From Bacteroidales bacterium (lineage in GTDB: Bacteria; Bacteroidota; Bacteroidia; Bacteroidales; UBA12077), in NCBI GenBank assembly GCA_030637515.1, contig DAOWGM010000022.1:39937-103936 (forward strand): DNA of 64,000 nt, read 5' to 3'. Both the position numbers and the translations under genes were made by a program. The notes beneath the pieces were generated by a model. It was not told the DNA's origin. It saw only the letters and a list, made by a program, of their open reading frames with translations, and did not search any database. Shown here piece by piece: positions 1 to 11,230 of the stretch (its first letter is position 1; each line of letters starts with the position of its first letter).

Positions 1-103
1 AAAAAGCTTAATATTGTAAACAAAGATAAACCTTTATAAAAACCAATTAGTATAAAATAAATCAAATTTTTTTGAGAAATAATTGGTTGATTAGATTGAT
101 GAA

Positions 104-2209
104 ATGTCAGATTATTTGCAACAAGAAATAAAATTTTTAAGTGGAGTTGGTCCTAAAAGAGCCGAACTTCTGCATAAGGAGTTAGGAATATACACTTTTG
201 AAGATTTGTTATATTACTTCCCTTATAAATATATTGATCGTTCTAAATTCTATAAAATAAATGAGCTCAACCAAAATTTGCCATATATTCAGCTTAAGGG
301 AAAAATTGTTGGCTTTGAATCGATTGGTGCAGGACGAAAAAAAAGACTCGTTGCTTTTTTATCAGATGGAACAGGAACTATTGAATTGTTATGGTTTAAA
401 GGTTTAAGCTTTATCCAAAAAAGTCTTTTGTTAAATACGGAGTATATTGTTTTTGGTAAACCAGGTTATTTTAGCGGAAAATATAACATAATTCATCCTG
501 AAGTTGAAAGTGCTTTGAAAGCTCAGAATGTTATAAGTGCTAAATTACAAGCTCATTATAATACAACAGAGAAACTAAAAAATAGTTTTTTACATTCAAA
601 AGCAGTTTCAAAACTGATAAATAATCTTTTAGTTGTTTTAAAAGGAAAAATTAAAGAAACATTACCGGATTATTTATTGAAAAAGTATAAGCTAATTTCA
701 TTGGAAGAAGCCTTATTTAATATTCACTTTCCTCAGAATACAGAATTACAGAAGAAAGCAGTTGCACGTTTAAAATTTGAAGAGCTTTTTTATATTCAAT
801 TAAATATATTACAAAAAAGAAGTTATCGAATCCATAAATCAAAAGGATATGTTTTTTCTAAAGTGGGAGATTCTTTGAATTTATTCTATGAGAAAAATCT
901 ATCGTTTGAATTAACTGATGCTCAAAAACGGGTTTTAAAAGAAATAAGAAAAGATATTGGATCAGGTAAACAAATGAACCGATTACTTCAAGGAGATGTC
1001 GGAAGCGGAAAAACCTTGGTTGCATTAATGAGTATGTTAATTGCTCTTGATAATGGTTTCCAGGCTTGTATTATGGCGCCAACAGAAATTTTAGCAAACC
1101 AACATCTTGATACAATAAAGGAATTTTTAGATGGTTTGCCAGTACAAGTAGGTTTGTTAACGGGATCCACAAAAACAGCAGCCCGAAAAGAATTACATGA
1201 GAATCTATTAAATGGGAATTTGCAAATTCTTATAGGAACACATGCTTTAATAGAAGATACTGTTCAGTTTAAAAATCTTGGAATAGTTGTTATTGATGAA
1301 CAACACAGGTTTGGAGTTTCTCAAAGGGCAAAGTTGTGGGAAAAGAACTCACAGCCTCCACATATTCTGGTAATGACAGCAACTCCAATTCCACGAACAC
1401 TTGCAATGACCATTTATGGTGATTTAGATGTTTCAGTTATTGATGAGTTACCTCCAGGAAGAAAACCTGTTCAAACAATTCATTTATACGATTCAAAACG
1501 ATTACGAATGTTTGGGTTCCTCAAACAACAAATTGAGCAGGGTCGACAGATATACATTGTTTATCCTTTAATAAAGGAATCTGAGAAAATGGATTATAAA
1601 GACCTTGAAGATGGATATGAAAGTATTACAAGGGCATTTCCACCACCAAAATATGCTGTTAGCGTTGTTCATGGAAAAATGAAACCAAAGGAAAAGGATG
1701 CCGCTATGAATCTTTTTGTGAAAGGTCAAACACATATTATGATTGCAACTACAGTTATTGAAGTTGGTGTAAATATTCCAAATGCTTCGTTAATGGTAAT
1801 AGAAAGTGCTGAGCGTTTTGGATTATCACAGTTACATCAGTTACGAGGAAGAGTGGGGCGTGGTGCTGATCAGTCTTATTGTGTACTAATGACATCATTT
1901 AAACTTTCTAATGAATCACGAAAGCGAATTGATATAATGACTAAAACAACTGATGGTTTTGAAATTGCAGAAGCTGATCTAAAACTTCGTGGTCCTGGAG
2001 ATATTGAAGGAACTCAGCAAAGTGGTTTGGCATTTGATTTGAAGATAGCTAATCTTGGACAGGATGGACAACTAATTCAATACGTTCGAGATATTGCCGA
2101 AAGCATTCTTGACGATGATCCAGATTTGAGTAGCCCGGATAACATGATGCTGGCAAGACAATTAAAAAGAAATGCGAACAAAAAAGTTGATTTTAGTGTA
2201 ATAAGCTAA
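104..2209 (+). CDS. recG: ATP-dependent DNA helicase RecG
   Basis: 701 aa ORF; Walker A GDVGSGKT, DEQHRFGV, TATPIPRTLAMT and QLRGRVGRG motifs typical of RecG. Confidence 0.97.
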   Translation: MSDYLQQEIKFLSGVGPKRAELLHKELGIYTFEDLLYYFPYKYIDRSKFYKINELNQNLPYIQLKGKIVGFESIGAGRKKRLVAFLSDGTGTIELLWFKGLSFIQKSLLLNTEYIVFGKPGYFSGKYNIIHPEVESALKAQNVISAKLQAHYNTTEKLKNSFLHSKAVSKLINNLLVVLKGKIKETLPDYLLKKYKLISLEEALFNIHFPQNTELQKKAVARLKFEELFYIQLNILQKRSYRIHKSKGYVFSKVGDSLNLFYEKNLSFELTDAQKRVLKEIRKDIGSGKQMNRLLQGDVGSGKTLVALMSMLIALDNGFQACIMAPTEILANQHLDTIKEFLDGLPVQVGLLTGSTKTAARKELHENLLNGNLQILIGTHALIEDTVQFKNLGIVVIDEQHRFGVSQRAKLWEKNSQPPHILVMTATPIPRTLAMTIYGDLDVSVIDELPPGRKPVQTIHLYDSKRLRMFGFLKQQIEQGRQIYIVYPLIKESEKMDYKDLEDGYESITRAFPPPKYAVSVVHGKMKPKEKDAAMNLFVKGQTHIMIATTVIEVGVNIPNASLMVIESAERFGLSQLHQLRGRVGRGADQSYCVLMTSFKLSNESRKRIDIMTKTTDGFEIAEADLKLRGPGDIEGTQQSGLAFDLKIANLGQDGQLIQYVRDIAESILDDDPDLSSPDNMMLARQLKRNANKKVDFSVIS

Positions 2210-2241
2210 GAAGTTTAAAGTTATTAGTTCATAGTTTAAAG

Positions 2242-3081
2242 TTGAAAAAAAATCTTATGTATAAATATATTATCCTTTTATTTTTATCACTTAGCACCAT
2301 AATTTTAAATGCACAAAACAATTCTTCTTGCGAAATAAAAAACAATGCTTTTCAACCTGGCGAAAAGTTAGCTTATGTAATAACATATAACTGGTTTTTA
2401 GTGTGGACTGATGTTGGTGGAGTTGAATTTGAAGCCACAAAAGATAAGATGTTTAACCAGGAAGTGATGAATTTGAAAGGAACAGGTGTAACATTTTCAT
2501 TTTACAATTGGTTCTTCCAGGTTCGGGATGTTTATCAATCATGGGTTAATCCCGATAATTTATTACCGGTTTATTATCATCGAGATGTAAATGAAGATGG
2601 ATATATTATTGATATTAAGTATCGTTACGATTTCGAAAATTTGGTGGCATACTCCGAAGTTGAAAAAACCCGAAAACCGTATTATCAGGATACGGTAGCA
2701 ATTTTTCCTTGTACTTACGACGTTATTTCTGTTATTTACCAAGCACGTAATATTGATTTTAAAAAGTATAAAAAGAATGAGCAAATACCTTTTAAGATTT
2801 TACTTGACAATGAGATTCATGAGGTTTTTATAAGATATAAGGGGAAAGAAGTTAAAAAAGTACGTGGTGTAGGTAAATTTAATTGCATCAAATTTACAGG
2901 ATCACTTGTTGCAGGCGATGTTTTTAAAGGTGGAGAGGATCTTACAATTTGGGTAACTGATGATGAGAACCGAATTCCTGTCTGGATTGAAAGTCCAATA
3001 ATTGTTGGAACAATTAAAGCTCGCTTAGTAGGATATGAAGGTCTAAAACATCCACTAAAATCAATGATAAAGAAGTATTAG
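2242..3081 (+). CDS. DUF3108-type secreted protein; TTG start
   Basis: 279 aa ORF with N-terminal signal peptide; FQPGEKLAYVITYNWFLVWTDVGGVEF and YDVISVIYQAR resemble DUF3108 proteins of Bacteroidota. Confidence 0.75.
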   Translation: MKKNLMYKYIILLFLSLSTIILNAQNNSSCEIKNNAFQPGEKLAYVITYNWFLVWTDVGGVEFEATKDKMFNQEVMNLKGTGVTFSFYNWFFQVRDVYQSWVNPDNLLPVYYHRDVNEDGYIIDIKYRYDFENLVAYSEVEKTRKPYYQDTVAIFPCTYDVISVIYQARNIDFKKYKKNEQIPFKILLDNEIHEVFIRYKGKEVKKVRGVGKFNCIKFTGSLVAGDVFKGGEDLTIWVTDDENRIPVWIESPIIVGTIKARLVGYEGLKHPLKSMIKKY

Positions 3082-3211
3082 ATTACTTAAAACTTCTTAT
3101 TTAAAATTAAAATAAATAAGTGTTTTTGTTCAAAAACCTGACAAAAAGCAATTTTTAATTTTTAAATACGGTTATTTTTGTATCCGAATTTCAAAATTTT
3201 GAAAAATTCAG

Positions 3212-3631
3212 ATGCCAGATTCTAAATCGATCGAACATAAAGGACGTATTGATTCTATTGAAGAAAATAAGATCAATGTAAGTTTCATAGCTTTGTCAGG
3301 ATGTGCTTCATGTCATGCTAAGGGAGTATGTACTGCAGCTGACATGCAGGAGAAGAGCGTCGAAGTCTACGATTTTTCAAATCAATATAGTGTAGGTGAA
3401 GAAGTGAATGTAACATTAAAACAATCTCTTGGATTTAGAGCATTGTTTTTAGGTTATGTATTACCGTTTATTATGGTTTTATTTATCCTTATTATTTTAA
3501 CAATAATTACAAAAAATGAAGCTATTTCTGGAATAGGAGCTTTATTGGTTCTTGTTCCTTATTATGTGGGTTTGTTTTTATTGAAAGATAAGATTAGAAA
3601 GAAATTTACATTTAAAATAAATAAGATTTAA
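3212..3631 (+). CDS. RseC/SoxR-reducing-system family protein
   Basis: 139 aa; Cys motif CASCHAKGVC followed by two TM segments; directly upstream of the rnf genes. Confidence 0.88.
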   Translation: MPDSKSIEHKGRIDSIEENKINVSFIALSGCASCHAKGVCTAADMQEKSVEVYDFSNQYSVGEEVNVTLKQSLGFRALFLGYVLPFIMVLFILIILTIITKNEAISGIGALLVLVPYYVGLFLLKDKIRKKFTFKINKI

Positions 3632-3692
3632 GTAGAGGGGTTCAGGAATCTGAATCTCAATATTTGATATTAAATACTAAATACAAATAAAA

Positions 3693-4625
3693 ATGAGTAC
3701 AACAATTTTATTTACTGTTATTTCTCTTAGTGCAATTGGGGCGATAGCTGCAATAATTTTATATTTTGTAGCTCAGAAGTTCAAGGTTTATGAGGATCCG
3801 CGTATCGATCAGGTAGAAGAAATTTTACCGGCAGCAAATTGTGGCGGTTGTGGTTATCCTGGATGCCGTGGGTTTGCCGAAGCAATGGTAAAGGCTGATG
3901 ATTTATCACCATTTTACTGCCCGGTTGGAGGAAATGAAACTATGACTCAGGCTGCACAAATTCTTGGAAAAGCTGTTGAAGCAAAAGATCCACTTGTTGC
4001 TGTAATCAGATGTTCTGGTTCACCGGCTCATCGCGAAAGAGTAAATACTTATGATGGCGCATCAACATGTGTCATTGTTTCTGGTTTATACTCGGGCGAA
4101 ACAGGTTGTCAGTATGGTTGCCATGGATTAGGTGATTGTGTTGATGTTTGTGATTTCGAAGCAATTTACATGGATGAGGAAACAGATTTGCCAGTTGTTA
4201 TTGATGATAAATGTACAGCTTGTGGCGCTTGTGTAAAAGTGTGCCCTAACGATATAATTGAGTTAAGAAAAAAGAATAAAAAAGATCGGAAGATTTTTGT
4301 TTCATGTGTAAACCAAGATAAAGGAGGTATTGCTAAAAAAGCATGTTCTGTAGCTTGTATTGGTTGTGGTAAGTGTGTTAAAGTATGTGCTTTCGATGCT
4401 ATTACAGTTGAGAATTTCTTAGCTTATATCGATCCTAACAAATGTAAACTTTGTAGAAAATGTGTTGCGGAATGCCCAACAGATGCTATTCTTGAGATCA
4501 ATTTTCCACCTAAGAAGGTAAAGCCTGAACAGACAGAAGGTGTAGCTAAGGCTACTGAAAAACCTAAGGTTGAAGTACCAAAAGCTGAATCAAACGAATC
4601 AAAAGAAAACGAAAATAATAAATAA
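3693..4625 (+). CDS. rnfB: Rnf electron transport complex subunit B (Fe-S protein)
   Basis: N-terminal TM, AANCGGCGYPGCRGFA cluster motif, several CxxCxxCxxxCP ferredoxin motifs; K/E/P-rich C-terminal tail. Confidence 0.95.
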   Translation: MSTTILFTVISLSAIGAIAAIILYFVAQKFKVYEDPRIDQVEEILPAANCGGCGYPGCRGFAEAMVKADDLSPFYCPVGGNETMTQAAQILGKAVEAKDPLVAVIRCSGSPAHRERVNTYDGASTCVIVSGLYSGETGCQYGCHGLGDCVDVCDFEAIYMDEETDLPVVIDDKCTACGACVKVCPNDIIELRKKNKKDRKIFVSCVNQDKGGIAKKACSVACIGCGKCVKVCAFDAITVENFLAYIDPNKCKLCRKCVAECPTDAILEINFPPKKVKPEQTEGVAKATEKPKVEVPKAESNESKENENNK

Positions 4626-4636
4626 GGAGGGATAAA

Positions 4637-5968
4637 GTGTTAAAAACATTTCCAAAAGGCGGCGTTCATCCAGCAGAAGGTAAATATTCTGCAAATAGTG
4701 CAATTGAAACATTGCCGCTTCCAAAAACAGTATCAATACCAATTGCTCAACATATTGGTGCTCCCTCTAAGGCTATTGTCGCAAAAGGCGACAAGGTCAA
4801 AGTTGGAGATAAGATTGCTGAAAGTACAGGTTTTGTATCTGCTAATATTCATTCTTCTGTTTCAGGAACAGTTGTTAAAGTTGACAAGGTTCTGGATTCA
4901 ACAGGTTATAAACGCCCTTGCGTTATAGTTGATGTTGAAGGCGACGAGTGGAATGAGAGTATTGACAGATCAAGTGATTTGAAAAAAGAAATCAGTTTGA
5001 CTGATAAAGAAATCATTCAAAGAATTAACGAATCTGGTATTGTAGGTTTAGGAGGGGCAACTTTCCCATCTCATGTAAAGCTTTCTGTTCCTGATGGTAA
5101 GAAAATCGATGTGTTAATTATTAATGGTGTTGAATGTGAACCATATTTAACATCCGATCATCGATTAATGCTTGAAAAAGCAGAAGAAATGCTTGTTGGT
5201 ATTCAGATTATTATGAAAGCCTTAGGTGTAAATCTGGCTTTAATTGGAATTGAAAATAACAAACCTGATGCTATTTCTCATCTTCAGAATCTTGTAAAAG
5301 ATTTTCCTGGAATTGAGGTTCATGCATTAAAAGTTCAGTATCCACAAGGTGGCGAAAAACAATTAATCAAAGCTTTAATTAATCGTGAAGTTCCTTCAGG
5401 AGCATTACCATTAAATGTTGGAGCTGTAGTTCATAATGTAGGAACAGCATTAGCGGTTTACGAAGCAGTTCAAAAAAATAAACCTCTATTTGAAAGAGTA
5501 GTTACTTTAACAGGGAAATCAGTAAAAAAACCATCGAATTTCATGGTTCGTATTGGAGCTCCTGTTACAGAATTAATTGAAGCAGCAGGTGGATTACCTG
5601 AAGATACAGGAAAAGTAATTAATGGCGGACCAATGATGGGTAAAGCATTAAATTCGTTGGAAGTTCCGGTTGTTAAAGGTACTTCAGGTATTTTAATTAT
5701 GCCTGTTGATTTATCTTCAAGAAAAAAAGAAAGTGACTGTATCCGATGTGCAAAGTGTGTTTCAGTTTGCCCACAGGGATTAGAACCATTTCTTTTAAAT
5801 AAATTAGCTCAATTAGAGAAATATGATAAACTGGAAACAGGTGCAGTAATGGATTGTATTGAATGTGGATCATGTGCTTATACATGTCCTGCAGGATTAC
5901 CATTACTTGATTATATAAGATTAGGAAAGTCAAAAGTTAGTCAAATCATAAGATCAAGAAAACAATAA
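4637..5968 (+). CDS. rnfC: Rnf electron transport complex subunit C; GTG start
   Basis: FKGGVHP-like N-terminus (FPKGGVHPAEGK), GLGGATFPSHVKL, CIRCAKCVSVCP and CIECGSCAYTCP. Confidence 0.96.
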   Translation: MLKTFPKGGVHPAEGKYSANSAIETLPLPKTVSIPIAQHIGAPSKAIVAKGDKVKVGDKIAESTGFVSANIHSSVSGTVVKVDKVLDSTGYKRPCVIVDVEGDEWNESIDRSSDLKKEISLTDKEIIQRINESGIVGLGGATFPSHVKLSVPDGKKIDVLIINGVECEPYLTSDHRLMLEKAEEMLVGIQIIMKALGVNLALIGIENNKPDAISHLQNLVKDFPGIEVHALKVQYPQGGEKQLIKALINREVPSGALPLNVGAVVHNVGTALAVYEAVQKNKPLFERVVTLTGKSVKKPSNFMVRIGAPVTELIEAAGGLPEDTGKVINGGPMMGKALNSLEVPVVKGTSGILIMPVDLSSRKKESDCIRCAKCVSVCPQGLEPFLLNKLAQLEKYDKLETGAVMDCIECGSCAYTCPAGLPLLDYIRLGKSKVSQIIRSRKQ

Positions 5969-6969
5969 TGAACAAATTATTTATATCACCATCTCCTCAT
6001 GTATATGAGGATACAACCGTAAAACGGTTGATGCTTGATGTGGTAATTGCCATGTTGCCAGCTTTGGCATTCTCAATCTATTTCTTTGGGATGGGAGCAA
6101 TTATAGTAACATTAACCGCCGTTGTTTCGTGCTTAGCTTTTGAATGGTTAATTCAAAAGTTTATCTTAAAACAAGAACCTTCTATTACTGATGGTTCGGC
6201 CTTAGTAACAGGTATCTTGTTAGCTTTTAATGTTCCAACAAGTCTTCCGATTTGGATTATTGTTATTGGAAGTTTAGTTGCAATCGGAATTGGTAAAATG
6301 TCGTTTGGCGGATTGGGAAATAATCCTTTTAATCCTGCACTTGTAGGACGTGTATTTATGCTTATTTCTTTTCCTGTTCAAATGACAAGCTGGCCTGTTC
6401 CTTCAGGATTTAGTAACAGTTATACTGATGCTGTTACAGGAGCAACTCCACTTGGAGTTATGAAAGAGGGTATTGGAGCTGGAGAATCCGTTTCTGCAAT
6501 TATGGATAAGATTCCAGATCACATGCAACTTTTTTATGGTCACATGGGAGGTTCAATGGGAGAAATTGCTGCAGTAGCTTTATTACTTGGATTTGGATAT
6601 TTGTTATTTAGAAAAGTGATTACAATACATATTCCTGGTTCAATACTTTTAACTATTGTTGCTTTTACAGGAATTTTATGGCTTATTAACCCAGAATCAA
6701 ATGCTGATCCTTTATTTCATTTGCTTACTGGAGGTGTAATGTTAGGTGCTATTTTTATGGCAACCGATTATGTTACTTCACCAATGTCGGTCAAGGGAAT
6801 GTGGATTTATGGAATTGGAATTGGAGTAATAACAGTTGCAATTCGTGTATTTGGAGCATATCCTGAAGGTATATCATTTGCAATACTTATCATGAATGCT
6901 TTCGTTCCATTAATTAATATGTATATTAAGCCGAAACGCTTTGGAGAGGAGGTTAAAAATGGCCAATAA
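5968..6969 (+). CDS. rnfD: Rnf electron transport complex subunit D
   Basis: Multi-TM protein, flavinylation-type motif TGATPLG, NPFNPALVGRVFM; between rnfC and rnfG. Confidence 0.95.
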   Translation: MNKLFISPSPHVYEDTTVKRLMLDVVIAMLPALAFSIYFFGMGAIIVTLTAVVSCLAFEWLIQKFILKQEPSITDGSALVTGILLAFNVPTSLPIWIIVIGSLVAIGIGKMSFGGLGNNPFNPALVGRVFMLISFPVQMTSWPVPSGFSNSYTDAVTGATPLGVMKEGIGAGESVSAIMDKIPDHMQLFYGHMGGSMGEIAAVALLLGFGYLLFRKVITIHIPGSILLTIVAFTGILWLINPESNADPLFHLLTGGVMLGAIFMATDYVTSPMSVKGMWIYGIGIGVITVAIRVFGAYPEGISFAILIMNAFVPLINMYIKPKRFGEEVKNGQ

Positions 6970-7540
6970 GAAAGAATCAACTTTTCTAAGTATGGTGCTA
7001 ACATTGTTCTTAGTAACTTTTATAGCATCAGCGGCACTTGGTTATTTATATGAATTAACCAAAGGACCTATTGAAGCAAGTAAACTTGCAAAACAAAATA
7101 ATGCTATTATGCAGGTTGTTCCTGAATTTGATAATAAGCCGGGAGAAGAATCATTTAACATGGAAGTTGATGGAGGAACTCTTGAGTTTTTCCCTGCAAA
7201 AAAGAATGGCGAATTAGTTGGAACTGCTGTAAGCACATTTACTAATAATGGTTTTAGTGGTAATTTTAAAATTATGGTAGGATTCTTACCTGATGGTATC
7301 ATACATAATATTTCTGTATTAGAGCAAAAAGAAACTCCAGGATTAGGAGATAAAATGCAAAAAAACAAATCTGACTGGAGCGTTCAGTTCAATGGAAAGG
7401 ACCCTGCTAATTTTCAGTTAAAAGTAACTAAAGATGGTGGTGATGTTGATGCAATTACAGCTTCAACAATTAGTTCCAGAGCATTTTGTGATGCTGTAGA
7501 CAGAGCATATAAAGCATACATGGAAGGAGGTCAAAAATGA
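6959..7540 (+). CDS. rnfG: Rnf electron transport complex subunit G (FMN-binding); internal ATG of the 6941 ORF chosen
   Basis: One TM plus FMN-binding domain, DAITASTISSRAF attachment-type motif; ATG at 6959 preceded by GAGGAGG. Confidence 0.93.
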   Translation: MANKKESTFLSMVLTLFLVTFIASAALGYLYELTKGPIEASKLAKQNNAIMQVVPEFDNKPGEESFNMEVDGGTLEFFPAKKNGELVGTAVSTFTNNGFSGNFKIMVGFLPDGIIHNISVLEQKETPGLGDKMQKNKSDWSVQFNGKDPANFQLKVTKDGGDVDAITASTISSRAFCDAVDRAYKAYMEGGQK

Positions 7541-8124
7541 GCCAGTGGAAAAATTTTAGCAAAGGATTTTTCAAGGAAAATGCAGTATTTGTTTTATTCC
7601 TTGGATTGTGTCCAACATTAGGTGTTACTACATCTGCAATTAACGGATTAGGAATGGGGTTGGCTACAACATTTGTATTAGTTATGTCAAACTTAGTAGT
7701 TTCTATTGTAAAATCGCAAATACCTGATAAGGTTCGTATTCCTTCTTTTATTGTAATTATTGCATCTTTTGTTACAATGGTTGAACTTGTTATGCAAGCT
7801 TATGTGCCGGCATTATTCGAACAACTAGGAGTATTTATTCCACTTATTGTTGTAAACTGTCTTATATTAGGAAGAGCTGAAGCTTTTGCGTCCAAAAATA
7901 ATGTTTTTTCATCTATTATTGATGGCTTAGGAATGGGTTTAGGTTTTGCAATGGCATTAACTATTTTGGGTGGAGTTCGTGAAATATTAGGTAGTGGCTC
8001 TATTTTCGGATGGAAGTTTATTGAGGGAGATGGAATGCTAGTTTTCGTATTAGCACCTGGTGCTTTTATAGCCTTAGGTTATCTAATTGTTCTTGTAAAT
8101 AAAATCAATAAAAAAACTGCTTAA
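7537..8124 (+). CDS. rnfE: Rnf electron transport complex subunit E
   Basis: NAVFVLFLGLCPTLGVTTSAINGLGMGLATT; overlaps the rnfG stop; RnfE/NqrD family. Confidence 0.95.
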   Translation: MSQWKNFSKGFFKENAVFVLFLGLCPTLGVTTSAINGLGMGLATTFVLVMSNLVVSIVKSQIPDKVRIPSFIVIIASFVTMVELVMQAYVPALFEQLGVFIPLIVVNCLILGRAEAFASKNNVFSSIIDGLGMGLGFAMALTILGGVREILGSGSIFGWKFIEGDGMLVFVLAPGAFIALGYLIVLVNKINKKTA

Positions 8125-8134
8125 TTAAAGTACT

Positions 8135-8707
8135 ATGGAATATGTAATTATCATCATATCAGCAATATTTGTAAATAATATTGTATTAAATCAATTCTTT
8201 GGGATATGCCCTTTTATTGGTGTATCTAGCAAAGTTGAAACTTCAGCAGGAATGGCAGGGGCCGTTACTTTCGTAATGGTTATTGCAACTATTGTAACTT
8301 ATTTACTCCAAAAATATGTTTTAGATGCATTTGGAATAGAATTTATGCAAACCATTACATTCATTCTTGTAATTGCATCATTAGTTCAATTAGTTGAAAT
8401 AATTTTAAAGAAAGTAAGTCCTGCTTTGTATCAAGCATTAGGAATATTTCTGCCTTTAATTACAACGAATTGTGCTGTATTAGGTGTTGCTATATTAGCA
8501 GTACAAAAAGACTATAACTTAATTGAAAGTGTTGTTTTTGCAATTGCAAATGCCGTTGGCTTTGGACTTGCATTAGTAACATTTGCAGGATTACGTGAAC
8601 ATATGGATATGGTAAATATACCAAAAGGAATGAAAGGTGTACCTATTGCATTTCTTGTAGCAGGATTATTAGCTCTTGCATTTATGGGATTTGCCGGATT
8701 AGTATAA
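8135..8707 (+). CDS. rnfA: Rnf electron transport complex subunit A
   Basis: [36 protein letters not shown] and [12 protein letters not shown]; RnfA/NqrE family. Confidence 0.95.
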   Translation: MEYVIIIISAIFVNNIVLNQFFGICPFIGVSSKVETSAGMAGAVTFVMVIATIVTYLLQKYVLDAFGIEFMQTITFILVIASLVQLVEIILKKVSPALYQALGIFLPLITTNCAVLGVAILAVQKDYNLIESVVFAIANAVGFGLALVTFAGLREHMDMVNIPKGMKGVPIAFLVAGLLALAFMGFAGLV

Positions 8708-8730
8708 AGAAAAAGAATTTTCAATTTAGA

Positions 8731-8759
8731 AAAGAGCGACCATATGGTTGCTCTTTTTT
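8731..8759 (+). terminator. Rho-independent terminator after rnfA
   Basis: AAAGAGCGACCATATGGTTGCTCTTTTTT: perfect stem followed by T-run. Confidence 0.88.
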
Positions 8760-8816
8760 CGGTATATTTTATTTTGTGTTTGTTTTTTTATAAATTGCTT
8801 GCTTATTCTACCAACT

Positions 8817-11108
8817 ATGAGATATAGAAAATATATAGTTTTAATTATATTTTTTACTTTGCAAATCTCTTTTCTATTTTCATCAGAAAAAAAGAACATT
8901 CTCATATTAAATTCTTACCACAAAGGTCTGCAATGGACTGATGATATTGTAAATGGCATAAATCAAAGTCTCTCTGAATATGAGTTTGAAAAAGAAGTTT
9001 TTATTGAATATTTTGATTCTAAAAGATTCTTTAATAAAGAATATCAAAAAGCATTATATGATTTGTATAAAGCTAAATATAATCAAACTGGTTTCGATAT
9101 TATAATATTATCAGATGATCATGCATTAAATTTTCTGCTTGAATATCGCGATAGCCTATTTGGAGAAGTCCCAGTTGTATTTTGTGGAATAAATAACCCC
9201 CATATTTACCCTGAAACTTATACTGGTATAATTGAAGATATCGATTATACAGATAACTTTAAACTCATAAAGGAACTTCATCCTAATTTCTCAAAAATAT
9301 ATTTTGTTGTTGATAATACAAAAACCGGAAATGTAATTTATGATAGGGCTTACAGAAGTTATCTTGCTCTTAGTAAGGGATATAGTTATGAGTTTCTTCG
9401 AGATTATAGTTTTGATGAGCTTTTTGAAAAAGTATCTTCGTTAGACGATCATTCTGTAATTCTGCTAACTGCTTTTACTAAAGATAGATTAAATGAATAC
9501 TGTTCGTATGATGAAATAGTTAGGAACCTAAGAAAACATGCTAAAGTACCTTTATATGGAGTTTGGAATTTTTATCTTGGGAAAGGAATAATTGGAGGTA
9601 AAATTATTTCAGGCTATGATCAAGGATATAAAGCTGCTAATATTGCTCAAAAAATACTTAATGGAGATATTGTAAATGAAATTAATATTGAAATGTCTGA
9701 ATCTTCATATAGGTTTGATAATAAGGAATTAAAACGGTTCGGAATTCGAAAAAGAAATTTGCCTGATAATTCAGTTATTATAAATAGTCCTTTGTCATTT
9801 TTAACAAAGAACAGACAACAAACTGTTTTCTTTAGTATAATATTTATGTTATTACTACTTGTTATTATTGTACTATGGCTATATATATTCTTCAGAAAGG
9901 CAAAAATTAAGCAGGAACGAAGGCAATTAAAAAATATTGAACTTAACAACGAAAAATTGCAACTTGCTAATGAGAAAATCGAAGAGGCAAACAAATTAAA
10001 GTCTGCTTTCCTAGCTAATATGTCTCATGAATTTAGAACTCCAATGAATGGAATTATAGGATTTTCAAAACTATTAAATGATTCTCCTGATATTGATCCT
10101 GAAACCAGAAATAAATACTTACAGATTATTCATAAGAGTGGTTATATCATTTTGGATTTGATTAACGATGTTATTGATTTATCAAAAATTGAATCAAAAA
10201 AACTAAAGATTGAGTATTCCGAATGCAATTTAAGTAATTTATTGGATGAACTTCTTAGCTTTTTTATTGCCGAACGTGATAATCATGAAAAGCAGGATAT
10301 TAAAATTCATGTTGAAAAAGAATTTGAATATAAAGACATAGCCATATATTCTGATGGTAATAGAATTAGACAGGTTTTATTTAATCTGCTAAATAACGCC
10401 TTAAAATTTACCACAAAGGGATCTATTAAGTTTGGATACTTTATAGAATCACCAAATATTTTTTTCTTCGTTAAAGACACGGGAATAGGACTTACTGAAC
10501 CTGAAAAAGAAATAATTTTTGAAAGATTTCGTCAAGTTGAAGATAAAATGACCAGAAGGTTTGGTGGTTCAGGAATTGGATTGTCAATATCAAAGGGGAT
10601 TATAGATAATTTGGATGGCAGAATTTGGGTGGATTCTGAAAAAGGAGAAGGTTCTACATTTTATTTTTCTATACCATTAAAACTCGTTGAAAAGAAGAAT
10701 GAACATGAATCTTCAAGTAAAAATACGATTCATTATTTATGGAGTGATAAAACAATTCTTATTGTTGAAGATTCCCAAATTTCTTATGAATTATTAACCA
10801 AATTTCTTAAGAATACAGAAGTAAAATTTATTCATGCGCCGGATGGAGAAAAAGCTGTTGAAATCTGCAAAAAAGAAGAAAGCATTGATCTTGTTTTAAT
10901 GGATATTCAACTTCCAATTCTTGATGGTCTTGAAGCAACTGCACAAATAAAAGAATTTAGACCCGATTTGCCCATTATAGCACAAACAGCTAATGCTATG
11001 AAAGAAGACAAACCAAATATTCTGGCATCCGGGTGTGATGATTATATTGCAAAACCAATAGACAAAACAGATTTGTTGGAAAAAATTAATATATTTTTAA
11101 GTAAATAG
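8817..11108 (+). CDS. Hybrid sensor histidine kinase with ABC-type substrate-binding sensor domain and C-terminal receiver
   Basis: Provided ORF starts at 8748 inside the rnf terminator; ATG at 8817 (MRYRKYIV) fits better. [21 protein letters not shown] sensor, [20 protein letters not shown]-box, [10 protein letters not shown]-box, [13 protein letters not shown] receiver. Confidence 0.88.
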   Translation: MRYRKYIVLIIFFTLQISFLFSSEKKNILILNSYHKGLQWTDDIVNGINQSLSEYEFEKEVFIEYFDSKRFFNKEYQKALYDLYKAKYNQTGFDIIILSDDHALNFLLEYRDSLFGEVPVVFCGINNPHIYPETYTGIIEDIDYTDNFKLIKELHPNFSKIYFVVDNTKTGNVIYDRAYRSYLALSKGYSYEFLRDYSFDELFEKVSSLDDHSVILLTAFTKDRLNEYCSYDEIVRNLRKHAKVPLYGVWNFYLGKGIIGGKIISGYDQGYKAANIAQKILNGDIVNEINIEMSESSYRFDNKELKRFGIRKRNLPDNSVIINSPLSFLTKNRQQTVFFSIIFMLLLLVIIVLWLYIFFRKAKIKQERRQLKNIELNNEKLQLANEKIEEANKLKSAFLANMSHEFRTPMNGIIGFSKLLNDSPDIDPETRNKYLQIIHKSGYIILDLINDVIDLSKIESKKLKIEYSECNLSNLLDELLSFFIAERDNHEKQDIKIHVEKEFEYKDIAIYSDGNRIRQVLFNLLNNALKFTTKGSIKFGYFIESPNIFFFVKDTGIGLTEPEKEIIFERFRQVEDKMTRRFGGSGIGLSISKGIIDNLDGRIWVDSEKGEGSTFYFSIPLKLVEKKNEHESSSKNTIHYLWSDKTILIVEDSQISYELLTKFLKNTEVKFIHAPDGEKAVEICKKEESIDLVLMDIQLPILDGLEATAQIKEFRPDLPIIAQTANAMKEDKPNILASGCDDYIAKPIDKTDLLEKINIFLSK

Positions 11109-11230
11109 TTACATTTCTAATTTCTTCAAAACATTTGATCTTGTTAAGGATACCATGTTTTTTGTTAGTATCTTTTTTTTAAATGAAATTATAAAATCAT
11201 TAAATTAGCTTCTCTTAAAATAAGTATATT

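Noticed and set aside
988-1170. Minus-strand 60-aa ORF within recG
   Set aside because: Fully antisense to a strongly supported CDS; no protein features
3125-3180. Possible promoter before the rseC-like gene (TATTTTTG)
   Set aside because: No properly spaced -33 TTTG; nearest is about 44 nt upstream
4698-4928. 76-aa plus-strand ORF overlapping rnfC
   Set aside because: Out-of-frame within rnfC; low-complexity Leu/Gln composition
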